NCBI RefSeq assembly: GCF_009392895.1
Contig: NZ_CP045488.1
Location: 434,001-498,000, forward strand
Length of the DNA: 64,000 nt
DNA from: Natronorubrum aibiense
Lineage (GTDB): Archaea; Halobacteriota; Halobacteria; Halobacteriales; Natrialbaceae
Direction of reading: 5' to 3'
Part shown: positions 9,290-17,579 of the stretch, one piece after another
Position numbering within the stretch: the stretch's first letter is position 1
Layout: each line of letters starts with the position of its first letter
The notes under the pieces: generated by a model
Databases searched by the model: none
What the model was told of the DNA's origin: nothing
What the model saw: the letters and a program-made list of their open reading frames with translations, nothing else
Program-made: the position numbers and the translations under genes

Positions 9290-9441
9290 GCCACACACTC
9301 CGTTCCCCCTGACTAAATCGTTGTCCGCTCGTCGGTGTGACTAGGCGCTGACTCGAGTATGCGGTCCATACTCCGCCGGAACGGGACGGTAAGTGCCCTG
9401 TTACGATATTCGATCCCGGTGGCACACTCGTTGGGGTCACG

Positions 9442-9555
9442 ATGACGGATCGATACGAGATGGTGGTGTGTCAAAACGGTACGTTAGAACTCAGAGATCC
9501 GGACGACCCCGATTGCTGGATTGCAACCGACTCGCCGGCCGAACTCGAGCGGTAA
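9442..9555 (+). CDS. short haloarchaeal hypothetical protein
   Basis: A 37-residue reading frame starting MTDRYEMVVCQNGTLELRD and ending ELER-TAA. It resembles the numerous short haloarchaeal proteins with a YE-x(5)-G-x-L-x-L/I-x-D-P-x-x-P-x-x-W-I pattern (similar to those annotated DUF7331), but assignment is tentative. The gene is followed after about 38 nt by a T6 tract that would end transcription. It is independent of its neighbours. No function is known. Confidence 0.6.
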   Translation: MTDRYEMVVCQNGTLELRDPDDPDCWIATDSPAELER

Positions 9556-9592
9556 CCGTCTCGCCTCCGCGGTGTCGCTCGTCGCTCCATCG

Positions 9593-9598
9593 TTTTTT
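9593..9598 (+). terminator. oligo-T terminator
   Basis: T6 tract 38 nt after the stop codon of the 37-residue gene on the plus strand, consistent with archaeal intrinsic termination. Confidence 0.45.
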
Positions 9599-9709
9599 GA
9601 AACGGCGTGTGTCTTCGCTGCCCGAGACGCGTCGCCACTCGGGCAATGTTTCTCGAACCGGTTCCGTGTGGAGGGACGTGTCGCTCACGAGTTTGTTCGC
9701 GGCAAAAGA

Positions 9710-9791
9710 CGCCAGGACAGGGATTTGAACCCTGAATCCCGAAAGGGAACACGCTTTCCAGGCGTGCGCCTTACCGTTCGGCCATCCTGGC
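9710..9791 (-). tRNA. tRNA-Ser (anticodon GGA)
   Basis: A class II tRNA on the minus strand. The acceptor stem GCCAGGA pairs with TCCTGGC, the discriminator is G (position 9710), the D-arm has GG in its loop, and the anticodon stem CACGC/GCGTG carries loop CTGGAAA with anticodon GGA (9757-9759). A long variable arm (TTCCC TTTC GGGAT) marks serine, and the T-arm CAGGG-TTCAAAT-CCCTG is complete. No intron is seen, and CCA is not encoded. This reads UCC and UCU codons. Confidence 0.95.
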
Positions 9792-9818
9792 CTACCTGCT
9801 CATAACCACGTCGGTCGT

Positions 9819-10094
9819 TTAACTCTTACTTTTGCCGTCGCCGCCGTGTGACTCGGTTTCACCCGCCGCACGGCGGGCCGACCACACGGCGATCCGATGC
9901 TCGAGAACGTACGCGCTCCCCGCCGTCGCGACGCCGACGAGAACGGCGACGAGCAGTCCCTGAGTGATCGAGACGAGTGGGTCGACGGCGAGCGTGTAGC
10001 CCTGGACGAGCACGAGGAAGGCCAGCGCGCCACCGAAACCCCACAGGAGTGCAGAGAGGAGCCGCGGTGACAGTCCAGCGACGGTCACTTGCAT
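9819..10094 (-). CDS. two-helix membrane protein of unknown function
   Basis: A 91-residue protein with two predicted membrane segments (about residues 14-37, LLWGFGGALAFLVLVQGYTLAV, and 41-62, SITQGLLVAVLVGVATAGSAYVL) and a basic-then-polar C-terminal tail. No family is recognised with confidence. Its start codon lies 3 bp after the stop of the RidA gene on the same strand, so the two are almost certainly one transcript. A link to amino-acid metabolism is possible only through this linkage. Confidence 0.75.
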   Translation of the reverse strand: MQVTVAGLSPRLLSALLWGFGGALAFLVLVQGYTLAVDPLVSITQGLLVAVLVGVATAGSAYVLEHRIAVWSARRAAGETESHGGDGKSKS

Positions 10095-10097
10095 TCC

Positions 10098-10478
10098 TTA
10101 CTCGAGCGAGGCGATGGCTTCGATTTCGATGCCGACGCCTTTGGGGAGGGCAGCGACTTCGATGGCGCTTCGAGCTGGCGGCTCGTCGTCGAAGTAGCTG
10201 GCGTAGGCCTCGTTCATCGCGTCGAAGTCGTCGATGTCGTCGAGGAAAACGGTGACTTTGAGGATGTCTGCGGAGGTCGCCCCGGCCTCGTCGAGAACGG
10301 CATCGAGATTGTAAAGTGCCTGTTCAGTCTGGACGTCGATCGGTTCGTCGTCGAGGAGGTCACCGTCGGCCGTCAGTGGGATTTGGCCGGCGGTAAACAC
10401 CAGCGAGTCGTCGGTCGTCGCCTGACTGTAGGCACCGACTGCGGCAGGTGCGTCGTCGGTCTGGATGATCCGTTTCAT
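10098..10478 (-). CDS. ridA: RidA family reactive imine/enamine deaminase
   Basis: A 126-residue Rid protein that hydrolyses 2-imino/2-enamino acids released by PLP enzymes, giving 2-oxoacids and ammonia. The conserved Arg lies in PARSAIEVAALPKG, and the sequence AVGAYSQA near the N-terminus and IEIEAIA at the C-terminus are family signatures; proteins of this fold are trimers with clefts between subunits. The gene is directly downstream of threonine ammonia-lyase on the same strand (45-bp gap). That enzyme makes exactly the 2-aminocrotonate that RidA clears, so the pairing is functionally coherent. Confidence 0.95.
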   Translation of the reverse strand: MKRIIQTDDAPAAVGAYSQATTDDSLVFTAGQIPLTADGDLLDDEPIDVQTEQALYNLDAVLDEAGATSADILKVTVFLDDIDDFDAMNEAYASYFDDEPPARSAIEVAALPKGVGIEIEAIASLE

Positions 10479-10522
10479 ATTCCACTCCTCGGCGCGCCCG
10501 GGCTTAAAACGAGGCGATACCG

Positions 10523-11734
10523 CTACGCGAGGATGTCGACCGGGTAGCCGGCGTCGCGGAGATCGGAGAGGAACGCGTCAACGTGGTCGGGGCCGCGCAT
10601 CTCGAGTTCGATCTCGACTTCGGTATCGCTCATCTCGACTTCGCGGGAGGTCCGGTCGTGGTGAATCGCGTAGATGTTCGCCTGATGGGCGGTGAAGATC
10701 TCGAGGAGGTCCTCGAGTGCGCCCGGACGGTCTTTCAGCACCGTCCGAATCTTGAGATAGCGGCCGGTCTCGACGAGCCCGCGGACGATGACGTTCGTCA
10801 GCGTGTTGAGGTCGATGTTGCCGCCACAGAGGGCGGCAACGATCGTCTCGTCGTCGTCGTAGTCGAACTGCTCGAAGAGCACCGCCGCAAGCGGCACCGC
10901 ACCAGCGCCTTCGACGAGCGTCTTCGACCGCTCGAGGAGATAGACCAGCGCGACGGCGATCTCGGGATCGGAGACGGTGACGACCTCGTCGACGTACTGC
11001 TGGATGTAGGGGAACGTCTGCTCACCGATACTGCGTGTCGCGATCCCATCCGCGATGGTGTCGACCCCCTCGAGCGAGACGCGTTCGCCTTTCTCGAGGG
11101 AGGCTGCGGCGCTCGAGGCTCCGTCGGCCTGCACGCCGATGACGCGCGTGTCGGGTTTTTGCGCCTTGATCGCCGTAGCGATCCCGCTGATGAGGCCGCC
11201 ACCGCCGATGGGGACGACGACGGTCTCGACGTCCGGGCAGTCATCGAGGATCTCGAGCCCGATCGTTCCCTGCCCGGCCATCACGTCCTCGTCGTCGAAG
11301 GCGTGGACGTAGGTACGGTCTTCCTCGCGTTCGATTTCGTGGGCACGCTCGGCGGCTTCGTTGTAGTCTCGCCCCGCGAGGACGACCTTTGCACCGTAGC
11401 TTTTCGTCGCTTTGACTTTTGAGATCGGTGCGTGTTCGGGCATCACGATCTTCGAGTCGACGCCCGCTCGCGTCGCCGCGAGCGCAACGCCCTGTGCGTG
11501 ATTACCCGCACTCGCGGTGACGACGCCCGCCTCTTTCTGTGTCTCCGAAAGCGTCGCGATCCGGTTCGTCGCGCCGCGGATCTTGAACGCCCCCGTTCGC
11601 TGGAAGTTCTCCAGTTTCAGGTGGACGTCGGCACCGGTCATCGCTGAGTACGTGTGCGAGTGTTCGAGCGGTGTGTGTCGAGATGTCTCACGCACCCGCT
11701 CGCGTGCCTCGAGAATGTCGGCAAGTTCGAGCAT
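10523..11734 (-). CDS. ilvA: threonine ammonia-lyase (threonine deaminase) with ACT domain
   Basis: A 403-residue PLP enzyme converting threonine to 2-oxobutanoate and ammonia, the entry to isoleucine synthesis or threonine catabolism. The PLP Lys lies in RTGAFKIRGA; SAGNHAQGVA and the phosphate-binding GGGGLISG follow. The C-terminal ACT-like domain (about residues 325-403) suggests amino-acid feedback. The frame is open to 11902, but the ATG at 11734 gives the proper N-terminus. The region upstream contains a 20-bp perfect palindrome (11822-11841) and a TATAT box near 11911. RidA follows on the same strand. Confidence 0.94.
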   Translation of the reverse strand: MLELADILEARERVRETSRHTPLEHSHTYSAMTGADVHLKLENFQRTGAFKIRGATNRIATLSETQKEAGVVTASAGNHAQGVALAATRAGVDSKIVMPEHAPISKVKATKSYGAKVVLAGRDYNEAAERAHEIEREEDRTYVHAFDDEDVMAGQGTIGLEILDDCPDVETVVVPIGGGGLISGIATAIKAQKPDTRVIGVQADGASSAAASLEKGERVSLEGVDTIADGIATRSIGEQTFPYIQQYVDEVVTVSDPEIAVALVYLLERSKTLVEGAGAVPLAAVLFEQFDYDDDETIVAALCGGNIDLNTLTNVIVRGLVETGRYLKIRTVLKDRPGALEDLLEIFTAHQANIYAIHHDRTSREVEMSDTEVEIELEMRGPDHVDAFLSDLRDAGYPVDILA

Positions 11735-11821
11735 ACGCCCGACTACTCGGCTGGTGTTGTAAGACTGTCGGGGACTGGTCAGCCAGACGGCCCAGCCCAC
11801 ACCGAGTCCCGCGACAGGACT

Positions 11822-11841
11822 GTGTTGCCGATCGGCAACAC
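11822..11841. promoter_or_regulatory. 20-bp perfect palindrome GTGTTGCCGATCGGCAACAC before ilvA
   Basis: A perfect inverted repeat with no spacer, 88-107 bp before the ilvA start. A TATA-like CTTTATATG near 11911 on the minus strand would place transcription start near 11885, so the repeat could be in a 150-nt leader, where it can fold as an 8-bp hairpin with a GATC loop, or be a DNA operator. A perfect 20-mer palindrome is very unlikely by chance in a gap of 250 bp. Confidence 0.5.
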
Positions 11842-11986
11842 GACAGGGAATACAGGAATGCACGGCGTGTGACGTGCGAGTGTAGAAGGGAACGCGTAGC
11901 ATATAAAGCTCATGGCTCCAGGGTGAAAGTGAAAACGCAAGACGTGAGGGCTGTTTTCGGGATGTCCGACGCTTGTCTGCCGGACG

Positions 11987-12436
11987 TCATTCGGTACGTC
12001 GTAACACGGCGTTCGATCGCTCGAGTGCCGTGCGGACGGCTACCCGAAACGACGGCGCGTCGGGCCACGACGCATCGCGCTCGAGGCCGAGTCGTGCCGG
12101 ATCACCAACGTACACCTGCACGGATCGCTGTTCCATGTCCGGCACCGAAACCCGCGCGTACAGTCCGCGATCGACGCCCTCGTAGCGATCGAGTCGCTCG
12201 AGTGCGGAGTCGTCGACGGCGAGCAGTCGTCCCTCGACATGCCCACCGGGTACGAGCGTCGGATACCGGCCGTCGACGCGGTGGAATCCCTCGAGGACGG
12301 CGTCACCTCGAAACTCGTACGCTCCGGGACCGTTGCCCAGAAGCCGCTCGACCCGCTCCGGCTCGGTCAGCGTTCCGTACACGAAGACCAGCACAGCCGA
12401 ATGTTCGGGTGCGGTCGCCTTGGCCGTACTGCCCAC
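11987..12436 (-). CDS. gamma-glutamylcyclotransferase/AIG2-like protein
   Basis: A protein of about 149 residues (GTG start at 12436) with the AIG2/GGCT-like fold. The signature FVYGTLTEPERV is followed by GDAVLEGFHRVDGRYPTLVPGG and VEGRLLAVDDSALERLDRYEGV, whose Glu is the usual catalytic acid. Family members cleave gamma-glutamyl-amino acids to 5-oxoproline and are soluble; the precise substrate here is unknown. The start is uncertain: the frame is open up to 12511 (TTG) and no ATG precedes the YGTL motif. A short inverted repeat at about 11960-11992 overlaps the 3-prime end and may act in termination. Confidence 0.75.
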   Translation of the reverse strand: MGSTAKATAPEHSAVLVFVYGTLTEPERVERLLGNGPGAYEFRGDAVLEGFHRVDGRYPTLVPGGHVEGRLLAVDDSALERLDRYEGVDRGLYARVSVPDMEQRSVQVYVGDPARLGLERDASWPDAPSFRVAVRTALERSNAVLRRTE

Positions 12437-12558
12437 TGACTTCGATTCCGGTGGTGCAGTCGACGCCCGCTCGAGAACGGACAGTACCGCGTTCCGGTGA
12501 GGGAACGGCAAACAGAACGGAAAAACGGTATCGGCCTATGAAGCCGGCCGAAACGGCG

Positions 12559-13707
12559 TTATCGGTCCGAGATCGGAACGAACGTTTCGTCTTCTGGGCC
12601 GGTGTAACGTGCGCGTGGGCGGATGAGTCGGTTGTCTTCCTGATACTCGAGGACGTGGCCGACCCAGCCACCGGCACGGCTCATCGCGAAGATCGGGGTG
12701 TACATATCGATCGGGATGCCGAGCTGGTAGTAGACCGAGCCCGAGTAGAAGTCGACGTTCGGGGCGATGCCTTTCTCGCCCAGCCCTTTCTCCTCGGTGA
12801 GGTACTGTTCGATGGTCGTCGTGTAGTTGTACCACTTGTCCTCGCCGTTGTCGGCGAGTTCCTTGCTGCGTTCTTGAAGGATCTTCGCTCGGGGGTCTTT
12901 GACGTTGTAAACGCGGTGGCCGAAGCCGGGGATGCGTCGTCCTTCTTCGGTCGCCTGTTCGACCCACTCGCGGTGGTCCAAGTCGCTTTCGTCGATCTCT
13001 TTCAAGACCTCCATGACGTCCTGATTTGCGCCGCCGTGGAGTGGGCCGGAGAGCGCGCTGATGCCGCCAGTCACGGCGCTGTAGATGTCGGCCATCGTCG
13101 AGCCGATCACCATCGCGGTGAACGTCGAGGCGTTCAGGCCGTGGTCTGCGTGCAGGATAAGCGCCTGATCGAAGGTTTCGGCGTGGATGTCGCTGGGTTC
13201 CTCGCCGGTTAGCATATAAAGGAAATTCGCCGCGAGCCCCAGATCAGGGTGGGGATCGAGCGGCTCCTCGCCGAGACGATAGCGCTCGAACGCCGCGAGC
13301 GCGGTCGGAATCTTGGCCGTGATCCGCCGTCCCTTTCGAAGCGACGCCTCGAGGTCCTCGGGATCGGCGTCGCGTTCGGGTTCGGTGGCCGAAAACATCG
13401 AGACCGCAGTCCGGAGTGCGGCCATCGGCTGCTCGTTTGCCGCCGCGAGTCGCTCCATCGTCGCGAGCACGTCGTCGCTGACCTCGCGCTCCTCGTTGAG
13501 CGCGGCGGTGAACGACTCGAGTTCGTCCTCGTTTGGCAGGTGGCCGTGCCAGAGGAGATAGACGACCTCCTCGTAGCTCGCATTGCGGGCAAGATCTTCG
13601 ATCGTATAGCCTCGATAGATCAGTCGACCTTCGTCGCCGTCGATCGAGCTGAGTCCGGACTCTGCAACAAGGACTCCCTCCAATCCTTTCTTGAGATCGT
13701 CAACCAT
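12559..13707 (-). CDS. citZ: citrate synthase
   Basis: A 382-residue citrate synthase (type II fold, short archaeal/Gram-positive form) condensing oxaloacetate and acetyl-CoA. The N-terminus MVDDLKKGLEGVLVAES, HADHGLNAS, GPLHGGANQ, PGFGHRVY (the catalytic and oxaloacetate-binding histidines) and NVDFYSG (catalytic Asp) are all present. An ATG at 13716 is also in frame; the start at 13707 is preferred as it fits the leaderless position, with AATACTTTT about 29 bp upstream. It could also accept propionyl-CoA as methylcitrate synthase, but no prp genes are near. Confidence 0.95.
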   Translation of the reverse strand: MVDDLKKGLEGVLVAESGLSSIDGDEGRLIYRGYTIEDLARNASYEEVVYLLWHGHLPNEDELESFTAALNEEREVSDDVLATMERLAAANEQPMAALRTAVSMFSATEPERDADPEDLEASLRKGRRITAKIPTALAAFERYRLGEEPLDPHPDLGLAANFLYMLTGEEPSDIHAETFDQALILHADHGLNASTFTAMVIGSTMADIYSAVTGGISALSGPLHGGANQDVMEVLKEIDESDLDHREWVEQATEEGRRIPGFGHRVYNVKDPRAKILQERSKELADNGEDKWYNYTTTIEQYLTEEKGLGEKGIAPNVDFYSGSVYYQLGIPIDMYTPIFAMSRAGGWVGHVLEYQEDNRLIRPRARYTGPEDETFVPISDR

Positions 13708-13876
13708 ACTCGGCATTTCGCACCCCGATGGAAAAGTATTGTCGTTTGTTCGCTGTCACGCCCGAAGACGTGTGATGTCACCGTTTCGTCGGGTAGATAC
13801 AAAAACTGAACGACTGATTCTACCACTTGAATAGACATCCGTTCACTGTTTAATCATCGGGGTGGATTATTTTACA

Positions 13877-14527
13877 TTATTTTTCGAGAATGGCATTCAT
13901 CAGCTTCGTTTGGGCAGCGGCGAGATGCTCGGTGAACGTCGAGCGCGCAATGTCGAGTTCCTCGGCGACGTCCGTCGCATTTGCCCCTTTCGGATATTCG
14001 AAATAGCCGCACTCGTGGGCCGTCTCGACGATCTCTCGCTGGCGCGTCGTCAACAGTTCCCGGTCGACGATGACGGGATCCGTCGACTCGTCGTGGTCCT
14101 GCGTGAGGTCCTCGACGAGGACGCCATCGAAATCCGCGCGGAGGTCACCGACGATCTCGGCGACCGACTCGAGTTCGAGCGTTCGAAACGACAACAACAG
14201 CGAACCGTGCTGTGCGCGAACGGAAGCGATCGGCGTCCCCGTTTGCTCGATGATCTCACACGCGCACTCTGCGCCGGCGTCGCGCTCGAACCGATAGACG
14301 TCCTCGTGCTCGCTCGTCTGTACTGCAGTCAGGTCGGTCCCGGCACGTTCGGAAACCGTCTCCGCCGACGGGCCGGCAGCGACGCCGAACTCCTCGACGA
14401 CCGTTCCACCAGTCGATGCCTGCGAGCGCGTGACGGTGGTGATCGGCTCCTCGGTAGTCGCCGAGGCGTCGGCGATCGGACAGTCCGTGGGTTCGTTGAC
14501 GACGACTGTGGCTCGAAACCCGCTCAT
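13877..14527 (-). CDS. bacterio-opsin activator-type (HTH-10) transcriptional regulator
   Basis: A 216-residue haloarchaeal regulator. An N-terminal domain of about 150 residues of unknown ligand is followed by the HTH-10 (Bat-type) DNA-binding domain at about 155-216, with LLTTRQREIVETAHECGYFEYPKGANATDVAEELDIARSTFTEH split between its two recognisable helices. Haloarchaea have dozens of such regulators, each with private targets. The frame is open to 14632, but the ATG at 14527 has TTATTAG about 26 bp upstream. It lies between citrate synthase and sepF; targets are unknown. Confidence 0.88.
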   Translation of the reverse strand: MSGFRATVVVNEPTDCPIADASATTEEPITTVTRSQASTGGTVVEEFGVAAGPSAETVSERAGTDLTAVQTSEHEDVYRFERDAGAECACEIIEQTGTPIASVRAQHGSLLLSFRTLELESVAEIVGDLRADFDGVLVEDLTQDHDESTDPVIVDRELLTTRQREIVETAHECGYFEYPKGANATDVAEELDIARSTFTEHLAAAQTKLMNAILEK

Positions 14528-14641
14528 GCGTGTCACTTCGGCATCGCTTCTAATAACCTGACACCGGAATTCCCGGCCGGTGAAAACCACGAGGTCCGAC
14601 GGGGAGCCAACACAGTCCGCGGAACCGATCACAAACGCCGT

Positions 14642-15004
14642 TTAGGCTCGCTGGCCCAGTTTCTCGCGGCTGATTCGGACGCCGGTCGGCGTGATAATCA
14701 TCTGATCGTCGCCTTTCCGGACGATATCGCCGTCGACTTCGTGGGCGACCTGCCGGAGTTCGTCAACGATGTGTTCGACGGTGCTATCCTCGGTTCGCAG
14801 ACGGGTGATATCCGCAATGACGATATCGCCGTCGTAGACGGCGTCTTTGATGTCGATCGCATCGGCCTGTCCGCTGACTTCGGCGATATGGACCTGCATC
14901 GCCGCGTCGGCCGAGCTCGCCGAAACGTCGTCGAGGTTCAGTTCGACGTAATCCTCGGCGGTTCGTGACTGACTGCCACCGAGAATTTTGCTCATAAATC
15001 CCAT
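14642..15004 (-). CDS. sepF: cell division protein SepF
   Basis: A 120-residue SepF, the membrane anchor of the archaeal FtsZ ring. The amphipathic N-terminal membrane-targeting helix is seen as MGFMSKILGG, followed by an acidic linker and the SepF core (about residues 38-120) with DAVYDGDIVIADITRLR and IVRKGDDQMIITPTGVRI. In haloarchaea SepF interacts with FtsZ2 and is essential for division. A box AACTATACTG centred about 29 bp upstream of the ATG suggests a leaderless mRNA. No ftsZ gene is nearby. Confidence 0.95.
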   Translation of the reverse strand: MGFMSKILGGSQSRTAEDYVELNLDDVSASSADAAMQVHIAEVSGQADAIDIKDAVYDGDIVIADITRLRTEDSTVEHIVDELRQVAHEVDGDIVRKGDDQMIITPTGVRISREKLGQRA

Positions 15005-15166
15005 TGGCGTAACCCACCGCCGCCGCCAGTATAGTTCTTACGTCAGACACTGTCTTGTGTGCAGTAGTTGTCGGCGAGAAATTTCGAACGAGCACCGACA
15101 GAAACGATATCCAGACAGTGATCGAACACATGCCAGAAAGAGCGTATACGGCGACTCGAGCGTCGA

Positions 15167-15646
15167 TTAGCCGGTGAACTCGTAGAGGTCGTCGCCGACG
15201 TGATGCAGCGAGTCGACGACCTTGCCCTCGTCACCAGCCATCTCCGAGCCCTCGACGCGAGCGCGGCCGACGGCAAGGACTTTTCCGTGGGTTTCCTCGG
15301 CGATGACGACCAGATCGCCGGGCGAGATGTCGTCCGTTGCCGCTGTAATCCCGGGGCGCATCACGTCCGCGCCGTCGCTGACGAACGAGATCGCACCGGT
15401 GTCGACCGTGACGAGTCGACGGTCTGGTTCGTAGGCGTTTGCCCCACGAACCGTCAGGAACGGTTCGTCGCCGAAGTAGGCGACCTGCGGTTCGCCGTCG
15501 ATGAGGATGACCTCCCAGTCGGTGTCTTCGAACTCGACGCGCTCGTATGCGTCGCCGTCGGGGGTGACGCCGAGTTGCTCTGTCAGGGTGTCCTCTAGAT
15601 CCGAAACGGCATCGCTGCGGAGATGATGGCGAGACTTGACCTGCAT
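15167..15646 (-). CDS. PUA domain RNA-binding protein (MCTS1/Tma20-like)
   Basis: A 159-residue protein with an N-terminal pre-PUA domain (MQVKSRHHLRSDAVSDLEDTL) and a C-terminal PUA domain (about residues 75-155: RLVTVDTGAISFVSDGADVMRPGI, then GDLVVIAEETHGKVLAVGRA). The arrangement matches the archaeal relatives of eukaryotic MCTS1/Tma20 and of eIF2D, which act in translation initiation or ribosome recycling. It stands alone. RNA binding is inferred from the fold; the target is unknown. Confidence 0.88.
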   Translation of the reverse strand: MQVKSRHHLRSDAVSDLEDTLTEQLGVTPDGDAYERVEFEDTDWEVILIDGEPQVAYFGDEPFLTVRGANAYEPDRRLVTVDTGAISFVSDGADVMRPGITAATDDISPGDLVVIAEETHGKVLAVGRARVEGSEMAGDEGKVVDSLHHVGDDLYEFTG

Positions 15647-15769
15647 ACCCGGTCAAACGAGCGGTCCGGAAATAAAAGGCCCGTTCCACCGACCGATCGA
15701 CCACTGTGACAGTCGGGACCGCCGACGAATGCGACAATTGCTAAGTACTAGCACGGAGTGGTGATAGCC

Positions 15770-16063
15770 ATGTGGCCCTCCCGGAGCCGCACAGAGACGG
15801 TCACGTGTCTGGCCTGTGGCGACCAGATAACCCGGTCGATGGCCCGCGAGTACGACAAACACGGCGATCGCTGGGACCGAAAGCACAAAGCGTTCGAGTA
15901 CCTCTGCAAACCCTGTCACACCGACCTGTGTCATTATCCACGGACCGACCTCGAGGAGGTACTCGTCGAGAGCGGGGCCGGCGACACCGACGAGGCGACG
16001 TTTCTCTCGACGTATCTGCAGACCGTCGAGGAACGATACGGGAAACTCGAGGAGGAGTCCTGA
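15770..16063 (+). CDS. small haloarchaeal zinc-binding protein (DUF7562-like)
   Basis: A 97-residue protein. A zinc ribbon is formed by CLACGDQ near residue 13 and CKPCHTDLC near residue 46, then an acidic helical C-terminus. It resembles the haloarchaeal family annotated DUF7562 (tentative). Start at ATG 15770 gives MWPSRSRTETVTCLACG; an upstream GTG at 15758 is less likely. Function is unknown; the spacing of cysteines suggests nucleic-acid or protein binding rather than redox. Confidence 0.75.
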   Translation: MWPSRSRTETVTCLACGDQITRSMAREYDKHGDRWDRKHKAFEYLCKPCHTDLCHYPRTDLEEVLVESGAGDTDEATFLSTYLQTVEERYGKLEEES

Positions 16064-16237
16064 AACGGTCTGCTGTCCGTGTGAGTCGCCGACACGAGCT
16101 GTACTCGGTGAGCAGCCGGCGCGATACTACTCGGATCGAACGAGCGCAGCGAGTGGCCCGAATCGCCGTGATCGTGTGGGACTCGAGCACCCGGCCGTCC
16201 CGACACGACTTTCACCCTTTCGTTCGTACCACACCGT

Positions 16238-17539
16238 ATGAGTGACGACGCACAGGCCGAAGCCGGTACGGCCGAAGGGCAGGGCCCAGTCGAGATCAGC
16301 GAGGAGCTCGCACGACATCTGGAAAACAAACGCGAGGAGCTGTTCGAGAAGTTCGAGATCCGCGACGAGTTCCCCGCGACGGTCCTCGAGGAAGCCAAAG
16401 CGCGAACCGAAGGCGTCGAGGCGGAGATTCAGGACGAACTCGACGAACGCAAAGACCTGCGGGACCTGACGACGTGGACGACGGACCCGATCGACGCACA
16501 GGACTTCGACGACGCGCTATCGATCGAGGAACGCGAGGACGAGTACGTCCTCTGGGTCCACATCGCCGACGTGACCCACTACGTCAATCCCGAGACGGCG
16601 ATGTGGGACGAAGCCGTCGAGCGCGGGAACACAGTCTATCTCCCGGGCTATACGATCCATATGCTCCCGCCCGTGCTGGCCGAGACGGTCTGTTCACTGG
16701 TCCCCAACGAGGACCGACTGGCACACACGGTCGAGATGCACCTCGACAAGGAGCACCTCTCCTACGAGACCATCGACATCTACAAGTCGGTCATCGAATC
16801 CGACGAGCGACTCACCTACTCGCAGGCCGAGAATCGTCTCGAGGATCCCGACGCGCCATTGCACGAGGAGAACAAACTGGTGCATGAAGTCGCCGACCGG
16901 ATGCACGAGCAGCGCAAAGAGGACGGCTCACTCGTCCTGAACCCCGCCCGTGACCGCGCTCACACGATCATCGAGGAGTGTATGCTCAAGGCCAACAAGG
17001 CCGTCACGCACGAACTGATGTGGAATCGTGGCGTCGAAGCGATGTACCGAGTCCACCCGCAGCCAAGTCCGGACGAGTGGTCCGAAGCCCTTCGAGAGAT
17101 TCAGGACCTAGACGGCGTCTCCATCCCCGGCGACACGTGGGACGACCCACGAAAGGCCGTCAACGCGACGCTCGAGGACGCACCCGGTCGCCAACTCGAC
17201 AAAATCCAGTGGGCGGTGATGAAGGTGATGCCCCGTGCGAAGTACATGAACGACCCATTCGGCGGCCACCACGCGCTGAACTTCGAGATCTACGGCCACT
17301 TCACGAGCCCGATTCGCAGGCTTAGCGACCTGATCAACCACTGGATCGTCTACCAGAACGACGTGCCGGAGAACCTCGTCGAACTCTGTGATCGCGCCAG
17401 CGACAAACAGAAAGACGCCGAGCAGTGTGAACGCGAGTACAAGAACTTCCTGCAGGAGGTCGGGCTCGATCCGATGGCGGTCAACAACCGCGGCATCGAA
17501 GTGGTCGAAGACGAGGAAGAAGCGGAGAAAACGCTGTAA
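16238..17539 (+). CDS. rnr: RNB-domain ribonuclease (RNase II/R-type)
   Basis: A 433-residue exoribonuclease composed almost only of the RNB catalytic domain. The metal-binding cluster is seen as TDPIDAQDFDDALSIE at about residue 85, and the substrate-channel segment GHFTSPIRRLSDLINHW near residue 360. Bacterial RNase R carries N-terminal cold-shock and C-terminal S1 domains; neither is visible here, which is usual for haloarchaeal RNase R. Haloarchaea lack an exosome and use this type of enzyme for 3-prime to 5-prime decay. Convergent with the P450 gene, 40 bp apart. Confidence 0.93.
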   Translation: MSDDAQAEAGTAEGQGPVEISEELARHLENKREELFEKFEIRDEFPATVLEEAKARTEGVEAEIQDELDERKDLRDLTTWTTDPIDAQDFDDALSIEEREDEYVLWVHIADVTHYVNPETAMWDEAVERGNTVYLPGYTIHMLPPVLAETVCSLVPNEDRLAHTVEMHLDKEHLSYETIDIYKSVIESDERLTYSQAENRLEDPDAPLHEENKLVHEVADRMHEQRKEDGSLVLNPARDRAHTIIEECMLKANKAVTHELMWNRGVEAMYRVHPQPSPDEWSEALREIQDLDGVSIPGDTWDDPRKAVNATLEDAPGRQLDKIQWAVMKVMPRAKYMNDPFGGHHALNFEIYGHFTSPIRRLSDLINHWIVYQNDVPENLVELCDRASDKQKDAEQCEREYKNFLQEVGLDPMAVNNRGIEVVEDEEEAEKTL

Positions 17540-17579
17540 GCGACGCGAACCGAAAGAAACGCGACGCCGAAGGGATCGA

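Noticed and set aside
11735-11902. N-terminal extension of threonine deaminase by 56 residues
   Set aside because: The added residues (MLRVPFYTRT...) do not resemble family members, and the ATG at 11734 gives a normal start; the extra frame lies in the leader.
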